Of a stretch of DNA of 54,674 nt, positions 43,855 to 51,485 are shown piece after piece. A model generated the notes under the pieces. The model had not been told where the DNA came from, did no database searches, and saw nothing but the letters and a program-made list of their open reading frames with translations. Position numbers and translations under genes: made by a program. Source of the stretch: Candidatus Moraniibacteriota bacterium (lineage in GTDB: Bacteria; Patescibacteriota; Minisyncoccia; Moranbacterales; UBA1568). The stretch spans positions 1 to 54,674 of the forward strand of contig JAAXXZ010000001.1 of assembly GCA_013334245.1 (NCBI GenBank), written 5' to 3'. Numbering within the stretch: position 1 is the first letter of the stretch; every line of letters starts with the position of its first letter.

Positions 43855-44796
43855 TTAGAACGCGCGGACGACCGGCGAGACATTCCCGAGTCGGTTGCCC
43901 CAAGACGAGTTCTTCTCGAAATAGACGTTCTTCCACATTCCCATGGCGGCACCGTTGCGAGCCAAAAGAGCGATTCCCCACCGACCGTTGTCCACCGTCT
44001 TCGAGGACTTCACCCCGAACTTCCCGGCGCCTCCGAAGCTTTCCACCTCGACGCCCTCACGTCCGTTCCTGCGGAACTGGTTGTCACGCGACCAGATTTC
44101 TGCACCGTCGACGACGGCCTTCCAGCCGCTGCCGCGGTTGTCGTTCGATCGGACATCCTCGAGCCAGGCCTTTACGCCGGCGATGAAATCGATGCCGTCG
44201 GTCCCGTTGTCATGGATGTCGCAGTTCACGAGTACGACGTAGCGCTTTTCGGAAAAGATACCTGCCTTTCCGCTTCCCTTCACTTCCACCTTCTCCGCAT
44301 AGAGTCGGCGATCCTTGTCCCGCGGCGCGGACTCGGCACGGATGCCGTCACGATCCGCTCCCTTCACGACGAGGTCGAACAGCTTCACTTTCGCGTCTTC
44401 CTCGACGCGGATTCCGTTCCGTCCGTCCTGGATCGTCACGTGATTGAGTTCGGACTTGTGCTTCATCGTCACGGTCGGCTTGTCGCTGTCACCGTCGATG
44501 ACCACTTTTCCGCGGTCCTTGCCATTCCCGCTCACCGTCACACCCTTCGGTATCGTGACATTCTCCTTGTACGTGCCGCCATGGACATACACTTCGTCGC
44601 CCTCTTTCGCGTTCTTCAACGCATCGGAAATTTTCCGATACGGATGGGCACCGCTTCCGTCTTGAACGCCGGACGCGTCCTTATCCACGATAATCGTCCG
44701 CGAATTTCCGAACGCCACCACCGGGACAATGATGGCGACGGCGAGCGCGGCCACGATAAACCCGTATTTTGCCCTTGAAAACGTCTGAAAAGACAT
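43855..44796 (-). CDS. Secreted right-handed beta-helix protein (DUF1565/pectate-lyase-like)
   Basis: A 313-residue exported protein. A membrane segment (about 12-30, FIVAALAVAIIVPVVAFG) serves as a signal. The segment IIVDKDASGVQDGSGAHPYRKISDALKNAKEGDEVYVHGGTYKENV is the start of a DUF1565/beta-helix domain. The rest has repeated coil patterns (NGIRVEEDAKVKLFDLVVKG, DGIRAES, AGIFSEKRYVVLVNCDIHDNGTDGIDF). Such proteins bind or cleave polysaccharides; no catalytic set can be assigned. Ribosome binding site GGGTGAACT. A strong promoter lies at 44825-44853. Confidence 0.85.
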   Translation of the reverse strand: MSFQTFSRAKYGFIVAALAVAIIVPVVAFGNSRTIIVDKDASGVQDGSGAHPYRKISDALKNAKEGDEVYVHGGTYKENVTIPKGVTVSGNGKDRGKVVIDGDSDKPTVTMKHKSELNHVTIQDGRNGIRVEEDAKVKLFDLVVKGADRDGIRAESAPRDKDRRLYAEKVEVKGSGKAGIFSEKRYVVLVNCDIHDNGTDGIDFIAGVKAWLEDVRSNDNRGSGWKAVVDGAEIWSRDNQFRRNGREGVEVESFGGAGKFGVKSSKTVDNGRWGIALLARNGAAMGMWKNVYFEKNSSWGNRLGNVSPVVRAF

Positions 44797-44824
44797 AGTT
44801 CACCCGGTCAATGATTAACGGAAT

Positions 44825-44853
44825 ATGATAACAAACAAGTCTTTTTTTGTCAA
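44825..44853 (-). promoter_or_regulatory. Promoter of the beta-helix/glycosyltransferase run
   Basis: TTGACA (44848-44853), 17-bp spacer, TATCAT (44825-44830) on the minus strand. Its -35 overlaps that of the divergent promoter for the acyl-CoA synthetase gene. Confidence 0.75.
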
Positions 44854-44875
44854 TAAGCGGAATCCGGGCTACAAT
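44847..44875 (+). promoter_or_regulatory. Promoter of the acyl-CoA synthetase gene
   Basis: TTGTCA (44847-44852), 17-bp spacer, TACAAT (44870-44875) on the plus strand, 25 bp before the start codon. The leader is very short (about 19 nt) with only GGAAAAG as a possible ribosome binding site. Confidence 0.72.
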
Positions 44876-44900
44876 AAGGGAAAAGAAACCTCAAACTCCT

Positions 44901-47012
44901 ATGAATCGTGAATCTCTTGAACGGCTGTTTTCACCCCGGTCCATCGCCTTGGTCGGCGCCTCGACCAAGCTCGGAACGGTCGGAAACGACCTCGCGAAAA
45001 ATCTCATCCTCGGCTCCTTCGGCGGAACGGTGTTTCCGGTGAATCCGAAGGCCGACGAGCTGTACGGTGTCCGATGTTTCCCGAACGTAGCGGCCATCGG
45101 TTCCGTTTCGGATCTTGCCATCATCGCGGTTCCGGCAGCCGCCGTCGTGGACGTTCTCAAACAGTGCACGGATATCGGCATCCGTGCCGGCGTCGTCATT
45201 TCCGCAGGCTTTCGGGAAACGGGGCCCGAAGGCGCCGCGCGGGAAACGGAACTCGCCGATATCGCGAGAAAGGCGGGCATGGCGCTTCTGGGACCGAACT
45301 GCCTCGGCTTTCTTCATCCGGCGCTTCGCCTGAACGCATCCTTCGCACCGCGATTGCCTCGCCGCGGTCCGGTAGGTTTCCTTTCGCAAAGCGGCGCACT
45401 CCTGACCGCCGTCCTGGATCTTTCGGAAGGAAGACTGGGCTTCTCCAAAACCATCAGCACGGGAAATACCGCGGTTCTCGATGAGAAGACACTGATCGGA
45501 TACCTTTCTTCCGATCCGGATACGCGGGTCATCTCCTTTTATGCCGAAGGTCTTTCCGACGCGCCGGCGTTCGTGACCCTCGGCCGCGAGTTGCTATCCC
45601 TTCCGGAAGCGAAGCCGGTGATCGCACTCAAATCCGGACGCACCGAATCGGGTATGCGGGCCTCCGGTTCACATACCGGATCGCTTGCCGGTACGGATGC
45701 GGCCTATGACGCGCTGTTCCGCCAGTCACGCATCCTTCGTGCCGATTCCGTCCGGGAGTTCCTCGACACCGCATCGGCGTTTTCGCTCAATCCGCTCCCG
45801 CACGGACCTCGCGTCGCCATCATCACGAATGCCGGCGGTCTCGGGGTCATCGCCGCCGACTCTGCCACGAAGGCCGGTCTCACCATTTCCCCCCTTTCCG
45901 AGAAAACCGCAGACGCCCTTCGGCCACTTCTTCCTCCCGCGGCAAGCGTCGGAAATCCGATCGACGTTCTCGGGGACGCGAAAAGCGACCGCTACCGGAT
46001 CGCGCTCGACCTCGCCGCCAAGGATCCCGATATTGACTCTCTGATCGTCATCGTGACCCCGCAATCCATGACGGAAGCCGACGAGACCGCGCACGTCATT
46101 ATCGAGGCGAAGCGGACGTACGGGAAGCCGATACTGGCCGTTTTTTCCGGAGGCCACGCGTTCGAACGCGGCATAGGCTTGCTTCGCGAGGCCAACGTCT
46201 CCGTCTTCACATATCCGGAAGACGCCGCGAAAACGCTGGGGATGATGGCCCAGGTATCCTCATGGCGAACGGGTCGCTTTTCGTCGAAGCGCCCGTTCGC
46301 CGGAATCGATCGCAAACGCGCGGCAGCAGCCATAGCAACAGCGAAGACTGAGGGAAGGACCAAGCTCACCGAAATGGAAATAGGCGAGATCCTTCGCGCA
46401 TACGGCTTCCCGATGCTTCAGAGCCGCTTCGCCGCGACGCCCGAAGAGGCAGCCGACATAGCGCGGTCCTTCGGAAAGCCGGTCGCACTCAAGATCTCTT
46501 CGCCCGACATCATCCACAAGACGGATACGGGCGGTGTCATGCTCGATATCGCCCCGGAACATGTCGCGGAGAAATATTCCGAGCTGCTCGATCGCGTGCG
46601 GATGAAACGCCCCGATGCGAAGCTCGACGGTGTCACGGTCATGGAAATGGGCGCTCCGGACGGCAAGGAACTCATACTCGGCGTGAAGGACGAACCGAGG
46701 CTTGGATCACTCATCCTGGTCGGCATGGGCGGTATTTACACCGAAACGCTACGAGACGTATCGTTCCGGTTCGCACCGCTCATGCCCGAAGACGCGACGG
46801 AGATGCTCGCCGAACTACACGGGTTTCAGATGCTCAAGGGAGTCCGCGGCGAGTCCGGCATAGACACCGGGCTCGTGACCGAGTGTCTGCAGCGACTCTC
46901 ACGACTGGTCGAGGACTTCCCGGAAATCTCCGAGCTCGATATCAATCCGCTGTCCGCACACTCGGACCCGTCGCTTACCCGTATTCTCGACGCGCGCATC
47001 TCTATCAAGTGA
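44901..47012 (+). CDS. ADP-forming acetate--CoA ligase (acyl-CoA synthetase, fused subunits)
   Basis: A 703-residue enzyme that would convert acetyl-CoA, ADP and phosphate to acetate, CoA and ATP, giving substrate-level ATP in a fermentative cell. In order: a CoA-binding domain with SIALVGASTKLGTVGNDLAKNLI and VNPKADELYGVRCFPNV; a succinyl-CoA-ligase-like part with LLGPNCLGFLHP, GFLSQSGALLTAVL and the active-site histidine region SGSHTGSLAGTDAAYDALF; and a C-terminal ATP-grasp domain with ILRAYGFPMLQ, PVALKISSPDIIHKTDTGGVML and ELDINPLSAHSDPSLTRILDARI. I chose ATG 44901; the longer frame falls upstream of the promoter. Alpha and beta parts are fused in the usual order for this family. Confidence 0.92.
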   Translation: MNRESLERLFSPRSIALVGASTKLGTVGNDLAKNLILGSFGGTVFPVNPKADELYGVRCFPNVAAIGSVSDLAIIAVPAAAVVDVLKQCTDIGIRAGVVISAGFRETGPEGAARETELADIARKAGMALLGPNCLGFLHPALRLNASFAPRLPRRGPVGFLSQSGALLTAVLDLSEGRLGFSKTISTGNTAVLDEKTLIGYLSSDPDTRVISFYAEGLSDAPAFVTLGRELLSLPEAKPVIALKSGRTESGMRASGSHTGSLAGTDAAYDALFRQSRILRADSVREFLDTASAFSLNPLPHGPRVAIITNAGGLGVIAADSATKAGLTISPLSEKTADALRPLLPPAASVGNPIDVLGDAKSDRYRIALDLAAKDPDIDSLIVIVTPQSMTEADETAHVIIEAKRTYGKPILAVFSGGHAFERGIGLLREANVSVFTYPEDAAKTLGMMAQVSSWRTGRFSSKRPFAGIDRKRAAAAIATAKTEGRTKLTEMEIGEILRAYGFPMLQSRFAATPEEAADIARSFGKPVALKISSPDIIHKTDTGGVMLDIAPEHVAEKYSELLDRVRMKRPDAKLDGVTVMEMGAPDGKELILGVKDEPRLGSLILVGMGGIYTETLRDVSFRFAPLMPEDATEMLAELHGFQMLKGVRGESGIDTGLVTECLQRLSRLVEDFPEISELDINPLSAHSDPSLTRILDARISIK

Positions 47013-47076
47013 CGTTTCACCGATGAAAAACCCCGTCGGAGAACGGAGTATCCCACAAAAATCAATCCGGGCGATT

Positions 47077-48306
47077 TCAGGTATTTTTTGTTTCGACAAG
47101 CTTCGAGTACAGAGCTGTCAGTTCCGCGCCATGCCGTTCGGCGACCAAGTCTGACACGCTTTCCCGGGCACGCTCACGAGTCTCACGAAGGTCGGCGACA
47201 TCCAGAGTACGGATGGCCTGGGCCAGATCCGCCGAATCTCCCAGCCTGAAGAGAAATCCGTTCACACCGTTTTCGATACGTTCGGTCATTCCACCGATGT
47301 CCGACGCGATGACGACCCTTCCTCGGGCAAGCGATTCAAGCAGCACGTACGGCATGTTCTCGTACCACACGGACGGGATGACGACCGCGTTCGCCTCACG
47401 TATTTCGGCATCGAGATCATGGCCATACTTCGGACCGGTAAAGGCGATGGATGCCGAAAGCCCGAGGTCCAAAACCTTCCGTCTCAGACTCTCCACATAA
47501 GTTTCCTCTCCGGATCCCACTATACGGACATCGTGCTTGTTCCAAAGTAATCCGATCGCCTCGATCAGCACTTCGATCCCCTTCTCCGGCGATATCCTGC
47601 CGTAGCAGAGGATACGATCCTTCCGGATACCCGAATCATCCATGCGCTCCGGAAACGGAACCAAGGGTTGCGATATGAGGGATATCGGGTGGCGAAATCC
47701 GAATTCGGAAAACTTTTCCGCAAGAAACCGACTCGGTGCGATGAACGCATCGACAAGGGAATAACAGCGCATCAGTGCATGCAGCCACCTTTCCGCCACG
47801 CAGACGAGGCTTTTCGCAAACGAGTCCTTCACGCAGCGGTCGACGATACACCGGAATCCGGATGCATGATTCCAGATCTTTCCGCGGACGAACAGGCTGT
47901 AATTCGGCGACACGAGTTTATAGTCGTGCAACGTCATGACCATGGGTACGTGACGACGATGCAAGGTCCGGATGACGGAAGGCGAAAGCTGATGATAGAT
48001 ATTGTGCAGATGCGCGACGTCCGGCCGAAAATCGTCGATCAATCGGTCAAGGTTCCGGGCCGCCTCCCGATTCCAGAGGATATTTCCCACGAGCCGGAGT
48101 TTCTCGACTATCGACTGTCCGCTCTCGCCGTATTCCGCGCCGCGAATGAAATACGCGTCCCATTCGGTCGGGAAGTTCTTCGTGTCCCGCGTAGAAAAGA
48201 ACGCGACCTCGTGACCGGCATCCGTCAGGACCTTTGCCGCATCGAAATAGGCACGTTCCGCGCCTCCTTTGAGAAAGTGATATTTGTTGATAAGTAGAAT
48301 CCGCAT
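47077..48306 (-). CDS. Glycosyltransferase family 4
   Basis: A 409-residue GT-B enzyme. The start MRILLINKYHFLKGGAERAYFDAAKVLTDAGHEVAFFSTRD, then PDVAHLHNIYHQLSPSVI, the acceptor-side MTLHDYKLVSPNYSLF, a C-rich insert near FRCIVDRCVK, and in the C-terminal domain ILCYGRISPEKGIEVLIEAI, VRIVGSGEE, and the nucleotide-sugar motif PSVWYENMPYVLLESLARGRVVIASDIGGMTE. It reads towards the acyl-CoA synthetase gene and divergently from the methyltransferase. Probably extends a surface polysaccharide; substrate unknown. Confidence 0.9.
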   Translation of the reverse strand: MRILLINKYHFLKGGAERAYFDAAKVLTDAGHEVAFFSTRDTKNFPTEWDAYFIRGAEYGESGQSIVEKLRLVGNILWNREAARNLDRLIDDFRPDVAHLHNIYHQLSPSVIRTLHRRHVPMVMTLHDYKLVSPNYSLFVRGKIWNHASGFRCIVDRCVKDSFAKSLVCVAERWLHALMRCYSLVDAFIAPSRFLAEKFSEFGFRHPISLISQPLVPFPERMDDSGIRKDRILCYGRISPEKGIEVLIEAIGLLWNKHDVRIVGSGEETYVESLRRKVLDLGLSASIAFTGPKYGHDLDAEIREANAVVIPSVWYENMPYVLLESLARGRVVIASDIGGMTERIENGVNGFLFRLGDSADLAQAIRTLDVADLRETRERARESVSDLVAERHGAELTALYSKLVETKNT

Positions 48307-48343
48307 ATCCTTTATATAGGCAAACGATTACTCCGCCGATGCA

Positions 48344-48372
48344 TTGACAAAACGTGCTTCTTTTCGTATATT
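48344..48372 (+). promoter_or_regulatory. Promoter of the methyltransferase / O-antigen ligase-like pair
   Basis: TTGACA (48344-48349), 17-bp spacer, TATATT (48367-48372), plus strand, 20 bp before the start codon of the methyltransferase gene. Confidence 0.78.
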
Positions 48373-48391
48373 ATGCTATAAATAAATTCAT

Positions 48392-49069
48392 ATGTCAATT
48401 ATAGGAAACGCCATAGAAAAAACCGCCTATACCGTCTCTCAAAAGAGTCGAAAACATAAGTTCGACCAGTTCTTCGCGCTGCTCGCTCCTACCGATCAAG
48501 AGACGATAGCGGACGTCGGTGTGAACGTCGTCGAATATTCCGACAGCGACAACTATCTTGAACGTCATTATCCGCATCCGGAAAAGATTACCGCGGTCGG
48601 AACGGACGATACGACCGCTTTTTCAGATCGATATCCGAACGTCCGGTACGTACCCGCGGATGGTCGGAAACTTCCGTTCAACGACGATGCGTTCGACATC
48701 TTCCATTCGAACGCCGTCATCGAGCATGTCGGGTCTCGGCAGGATCAGGAAGCGTTCGTTCGGGAAGCGATACGCATCGCCAGACGAGGATTCATGACGA
48801 CACCGAATCGGTACTTTCCGATAGAGACCCATACGAGGATTCCCCTCCTTCACCTGATCCTTCCGAAACGCTTCTTCGACGCGTTTCTTCGACTGATAGG
48901 AAAGGGCTGGGCCACCGGAACCTATATGAATCTCCTTTCAAAACGGGACGTGCAGGCACTGTTCGAAGCCTCCGGCGTAGAAGACTTCGTTATTCTGGAG
49001 AACCGTCTTTTCGGGATTCCCATGACGTTCACGGCGGTCTGGCATAAGCATTCTGAACCAATACGATGA
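48392..49069 (+). CDS. Class I SAM-dependent methyltransferase
   Basis: A 225-residue methyltransferase of the Methyltransf_11/25 kind. The SAM-binding motif I is IADVGVNVVEYSDS (an altered G-x-G), then a ITAVGTDD strand, the acidic YVPADGRKLPFNDDAFDIFHSNAVIEHV (motif II-III), and a C-terminal extension with GFMTTPNRYFPIETHTRIPLLHLILP. Target is unknown; similar proteins act on sugars or lipids in glycan clusters. It overlaps the next gene by 4 nt (ATGA), showing coupling with the O-antigen ligase-like protein. Confidence 0.85.
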   Translation: MSIIGNAIEKTAYTVSQKSRKHKFDQFFALLAPTDQETIADVGVNVVEYSDSDNYLERHYPHPEKITAVGTDDTTAFSDRYPNVRYVPADGRKLPFNDDAFDIFHSNAVIEHVGSRQDQEAFVREAIRIARRGFMTTPNRYFPIETHTRIPLLHLILPKRFFDAFLRLIGKGWATGTYMNLLSKRDVQALFEASGVEDFVILENRLFGIPMTFTAVWHKHSEPIR

Positions 49070-50448
49070 GACAGCGAATAATCGAGGTCATTCGGGAATC
49101 ACGAAAAAACCGCGGTATCGCCGCCGCAGGTCTGTTGTTCCTCCTTTCGGGGATCGCCGCGCTCGTCGGTGTCTTCGCGGGATCGTTCTTTCTTCCGTTA
49201 TTGGTCGCGTTCTCGGTCGGAGCCGTCATACTGTTTTTTATCCGACCCGACCTGTTCCTCTTCCTGTTCCTGATAATCCGCATGTCATTGGACTATTCGT
49301 CCCAATACATCACCATAACGCTGTTCGATGTCACGATGTCGTTCTCGCAGGTATTCGGCATCGCCATAGCGGCGATGGGGCTACTCCTAGTGATACGGGA
49401 AGGAAAACGACTCCGGACTTTCCCACTCCTATCGCCGTTCCTCATCATCGCCGTCTGGGGAATCGCCTCAACGATCGGCTCCATCGCCGTGCCCTCAAGC
49501 GCCCAAGAGATACTGAGGATTTTCGACCTCTTCGTGATCGCCTTTTTTTCATACTCCGTCATACGGACAGAAACCGCGTTCCGAAGACTGCTCATCGCGT
49601 CCACTTTAGCGTTCATCGTGCCGATCGGTGTCGGCATCTATCAGCTCGCAAACGGAATCGGGTTCCAGGACGAAGCCGTCGATATTCCCCGCATCTACGG
49701 AACGTTCGCCCATCCGAACGTATTCAGTCTTTCCCTCGTCGCCGCTTTCGCCGTCCAAACCACGTTCCTGCTGTCATACGCACGGAACCGGATGGAAAAA
49801 ACCCTTTCAACGGTCGCGCTCCTCATCATCGGTATCGCCCTTCTCCTCACGTACTCCCGCGTCGCCTGGGTCGCATTGGCGATATTCCTTTTTCTCCTCG
49901 CGTTGGCACGGTTCCGAAAACTGCTGATTCCCCTCATCCTGCTCCCACTCATGCTGATCGCCGTCTCGAGCACGATGCGCGACCGCGTCCTCGAATCGTT
50001 TAACCCGAAGCCGGACAGCTCCATCGTCTGGCGACAGACATTGTGGAACGACGTCACCAAGAAGACATACCTCGACGGTCGGGAGTGGTACGGGTACGGC
50101 ATAAGCACGTTCCCGAAGGTATCCGAGGATCTGCGCGGCATCCGACTCGGATCGAACGACGCCCATAACGACTACGTGAAGTTCTTCATCGACGGCGGCT
50201 ATACCGGTCTCATCGCGTTCCTCGCGTATATCGTCCTCATCCTGTTCTCCATGCTCGATCGGTATCGACCCATGACTGCCGGCCCCTTGAAGGACACGCT
50301 CGGTATACTCCTTCTGCTCTTCCTGTCGTTGGAAGCGTCCGCGTTCTCGGACAATGTCTTCAAGAATACCCCGCTCTGGTTCCTCTTCTTCGCCATCCTT
50401 GGAGCCGCCTTCGGCCAAGCGAAGGGTCTCAGGCGAGAACAAAATTGA
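49066..50448 (+). CDS. O-antigen ligase/polymerase (Wzy/WaaL) family membrane protein
   Basis: A 460-residue integral membrane protein with about ten to twelve helices (for example GIAAAGLLFLLSGIAALVGV, FLLALARFRKLLIPLIL). The Wzy_C region has GREWYGYGISTFPKV, then NDAHNDYVKFFIDGGYTGLIAFLAYIVLIL, which is the conserved exported loop and following helix. It would join glycan units or attach them to a lipid or protein carrier. Ends NFFAILGAAFGQAKGL-like with a basic tail. It forms a two-gene operon with the methyltransferase and is closed by a terminator at 50534. Confidence 0.88.
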   Translation: MRQRIIEVIRESRKNRGIAAAGLLFLLSGIAALVGVFAGSFFLPLLVAFSVGAVILFFIRPDLFLFLFLIIRMSLDYSSQYITITLFDVTMSFSQVFGIAIAAMGLLLVIREGKRLRTFPLLSPFLIIAVWGIASTIGSIAVPSSAQEILRIFDLFVIAFFSYSVIRTETAFRRLLIASTLAFIVPIGVGIYQLANGIGFQDEAVDIPRIYGTFAHPNVFSLSLVAAFAVQTTFLLSYARNRMEKTLSTVALLIIGIALLLTYSRVAWVALAIFLFLLALARFRKLLIPLILLPLMLIAVSSTMRDRVLESFNPKPDSSIVWRQTLWNDVTKKTYLDGREWYGYGISTFPKVSEDLRGIRLGSNDAHNDYVKFFIDGGYTGLIAFLAYIVLILFSMLDRYRPMTAGPLKDTLGILLLLFLSLEASAFSDNVFKNTPLWFLFFAILGAAFGQAKGLRREQN

Positions 50449-50498
50449 TTGCCTAGTCGCGTACGTTTCGCGTGTTTGATTTCTTGTATGAAAAGCAA

Positions 50499-50529
50499 AG
50501 AGACCGTCAGTTTGATCTGATCGGTCTCT
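50499..50529 (-). terminator. Terminator of the 50556 gene (minus strand)
   Basis: AGAGACCG (50499-50506) pairs with CGGTCTCT (50522-50529); TTTGCTTTTC follows on the minus strand. It faces the plus-strand terminator at 50534 in the convergent gap. Confidence 0.65.
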
Positions 50530-50533
50530 GCTG

Positions 50534-50556
50534 CCTAAGGTTACTTAGGACTTTTT
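50534..50556 (+). terminator. Terminator of the O-antigen ligase-like gene (plus strand)
   Basis: CCTAAG/CTTAGG with a GTTA loop (50534-50549), then ACTTTTT on the plus strand; it ends inside the stop region of the convergent gene. Confidence 0.65.
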
Positions 50557-51200
50557 CAGTTGCCCGGCACGGGGAGGTTCGCCTTGATGGCCGCCTTCAC
50601 CGTTTCAGGAGCGGGTGCTCCGAGGTTCGCGGTTCCGGCGCCCCACACATTGACGGGGTTCCCCTTGGCGTCATAGGCCTCGTAGGAGGCATGCGGCCAG
50701 ACTTTTGAAGCCCAGGCCCACGAACCATCCCCGAAAACGACCTTGCCGGTGCTGAGCTGCCAGCCATTCTCTCCAACGTACGGCAGGGCGACGGCGGTCT
50801 GACCGGCATGGATTACCGACCCGTCCGCAGCATTGAGCACCTGCCCCCACTCCGAACCGACGCCCAGGATCTGCAACTGAGCGCCATCAAGCGCAGAGCC
50901 AGACACCAGCCAGACATTCCCCCCTCTTCCATGGGAATCGGGTTTCTTGACTGCTGACGACAGTAATGCGGCCGGCGGCTCGGACGTAAAGACAGCAACA
51001 ATGCCGCTTACCTCCATGACGTAGAGCCCCTGGCTCCTGCCGTCATGAAATGTCGCAGACGTCGCAGACGTAGATCCACCCGATGCAACGGGGCCGCCAA
51101 GACCGGCAATGACCGGAGCGGCGGAAGTAGTTGCTGAAACGACGGGGTTTGCAACCAGTACGGCTGCAAGAGCGAGTAATGCAAAGCGTGAGTTCTTCAC
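50556..51200 (-). CDS. Secreted protein of unknown function
   Basis: A 214-residue exported protein. Start GTG at 51198-51200 with ribosome binding site GGAGG at 8 nt. Signal peptide MKNSRFALLALAAVLVANPVVSA. The mature protein is rich in Gly, Ala, Ser and Val, with many Trp (NVWLVSG, EWGQVL, NGWQLSTGKVVFGDGSWAWASKVW) and no Cys. I recognise no domain; alternation of short hydrophobic strands suggests beta structure. It has the best promoter in the window and its leader holds a hairpin over the ribosome binding site. It stands next to a LysM protein on the same strand. Confidence 0.75.
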   Translation of the reverse strand: MKNSRFALLALAAVLVANPVVSATTSAAPVIAGLGGPVASGGSTSATSATFHDGRSQGLYVMEVSGIVAVFTSEPPAALLSSAVKKPDSHGRGGNVWLVSGSALDGAQLQILGVGSEWGQVLNAADGSVIHAGQTAVALPYVGENGWQLSTGKVVFGDGSWAWASKVWPHASYEAYDAKGNPVNVWGAGTANLGAPAPETVKAAIKANLPVPGN

Positions 51201-51204
51201 TGTT

Positions 51205-51218
51205 TATCCTCCAGGATA
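51205..51218 (-). promoter_or_regulatory. Hairpin over the ribosome binding site
   Basis: TATCC (51205-51209 and its partner 51214-51218) forms a 5-bp hairpin around CTCC on the plus strand, so the GGAGG ribosome binding site of the 50556 gene lies partly in the loop and stem. It may tune translation. Confidence 0.4.
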
Positions 51219-51308
51219 GTTATGTAAGACGATGATTTAAAAAACAGTTATCAGCATCTTCCGATCTTGCTAAACCAAGCGCAAGTTCTCGAGATTATCT
51301 GACTCCCT

Positions 51309-51337
51309 ATTATACATGGTTCCATCTCCTCTGTCAA
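51309..51337 (-). promoter_or_regulatory. Consensus sigma-70 promoter of the 50556 gene
   Basis: TTGACA (51332-51337), 17-bp spacer, TATAAT (51309-51314): a perfect match to both consensus hexamers. It gives a leader of about 100 nt. Confidence 0.88.
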
Positions 51338-51373
51338 TAGTCAAAAGGTTCCTTATATAAGCCAGAAACGACT

Positions 51374-51403
51374 ACAGGGTTTCCTTGTTAGAGGAAACCC
51401 TGT
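51374..51403. terminator. Hairpin after the LysM gene
   Basis: An 11-bp perfect stem ACAGGGTTTCC/GGAAACCCTGT with an 8-nt loop, 80 bp beyond the LysM gene stop. The following minus-strand sequence (TAGTCGTTTC) is only weakly T-rich. Probably a terminator for the LysM gene. Confidence 0.5.
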
Positions 51404-51485
51404 CGACCGACTTGATTCGTGCTTTCTGAAGGACATGGGCTGCGTCGTTGCGCGCCCTATCGGTACTCATGCACATGTAAACGTC

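Noticed and set aside
43084-44778. Open frame of 564 codons on the plus strand
   Set aside because: It lies opposite a glycosyltransferase and the beta-helix protein, both clearly coding; composition is Arg/His-rich and no motif is present.
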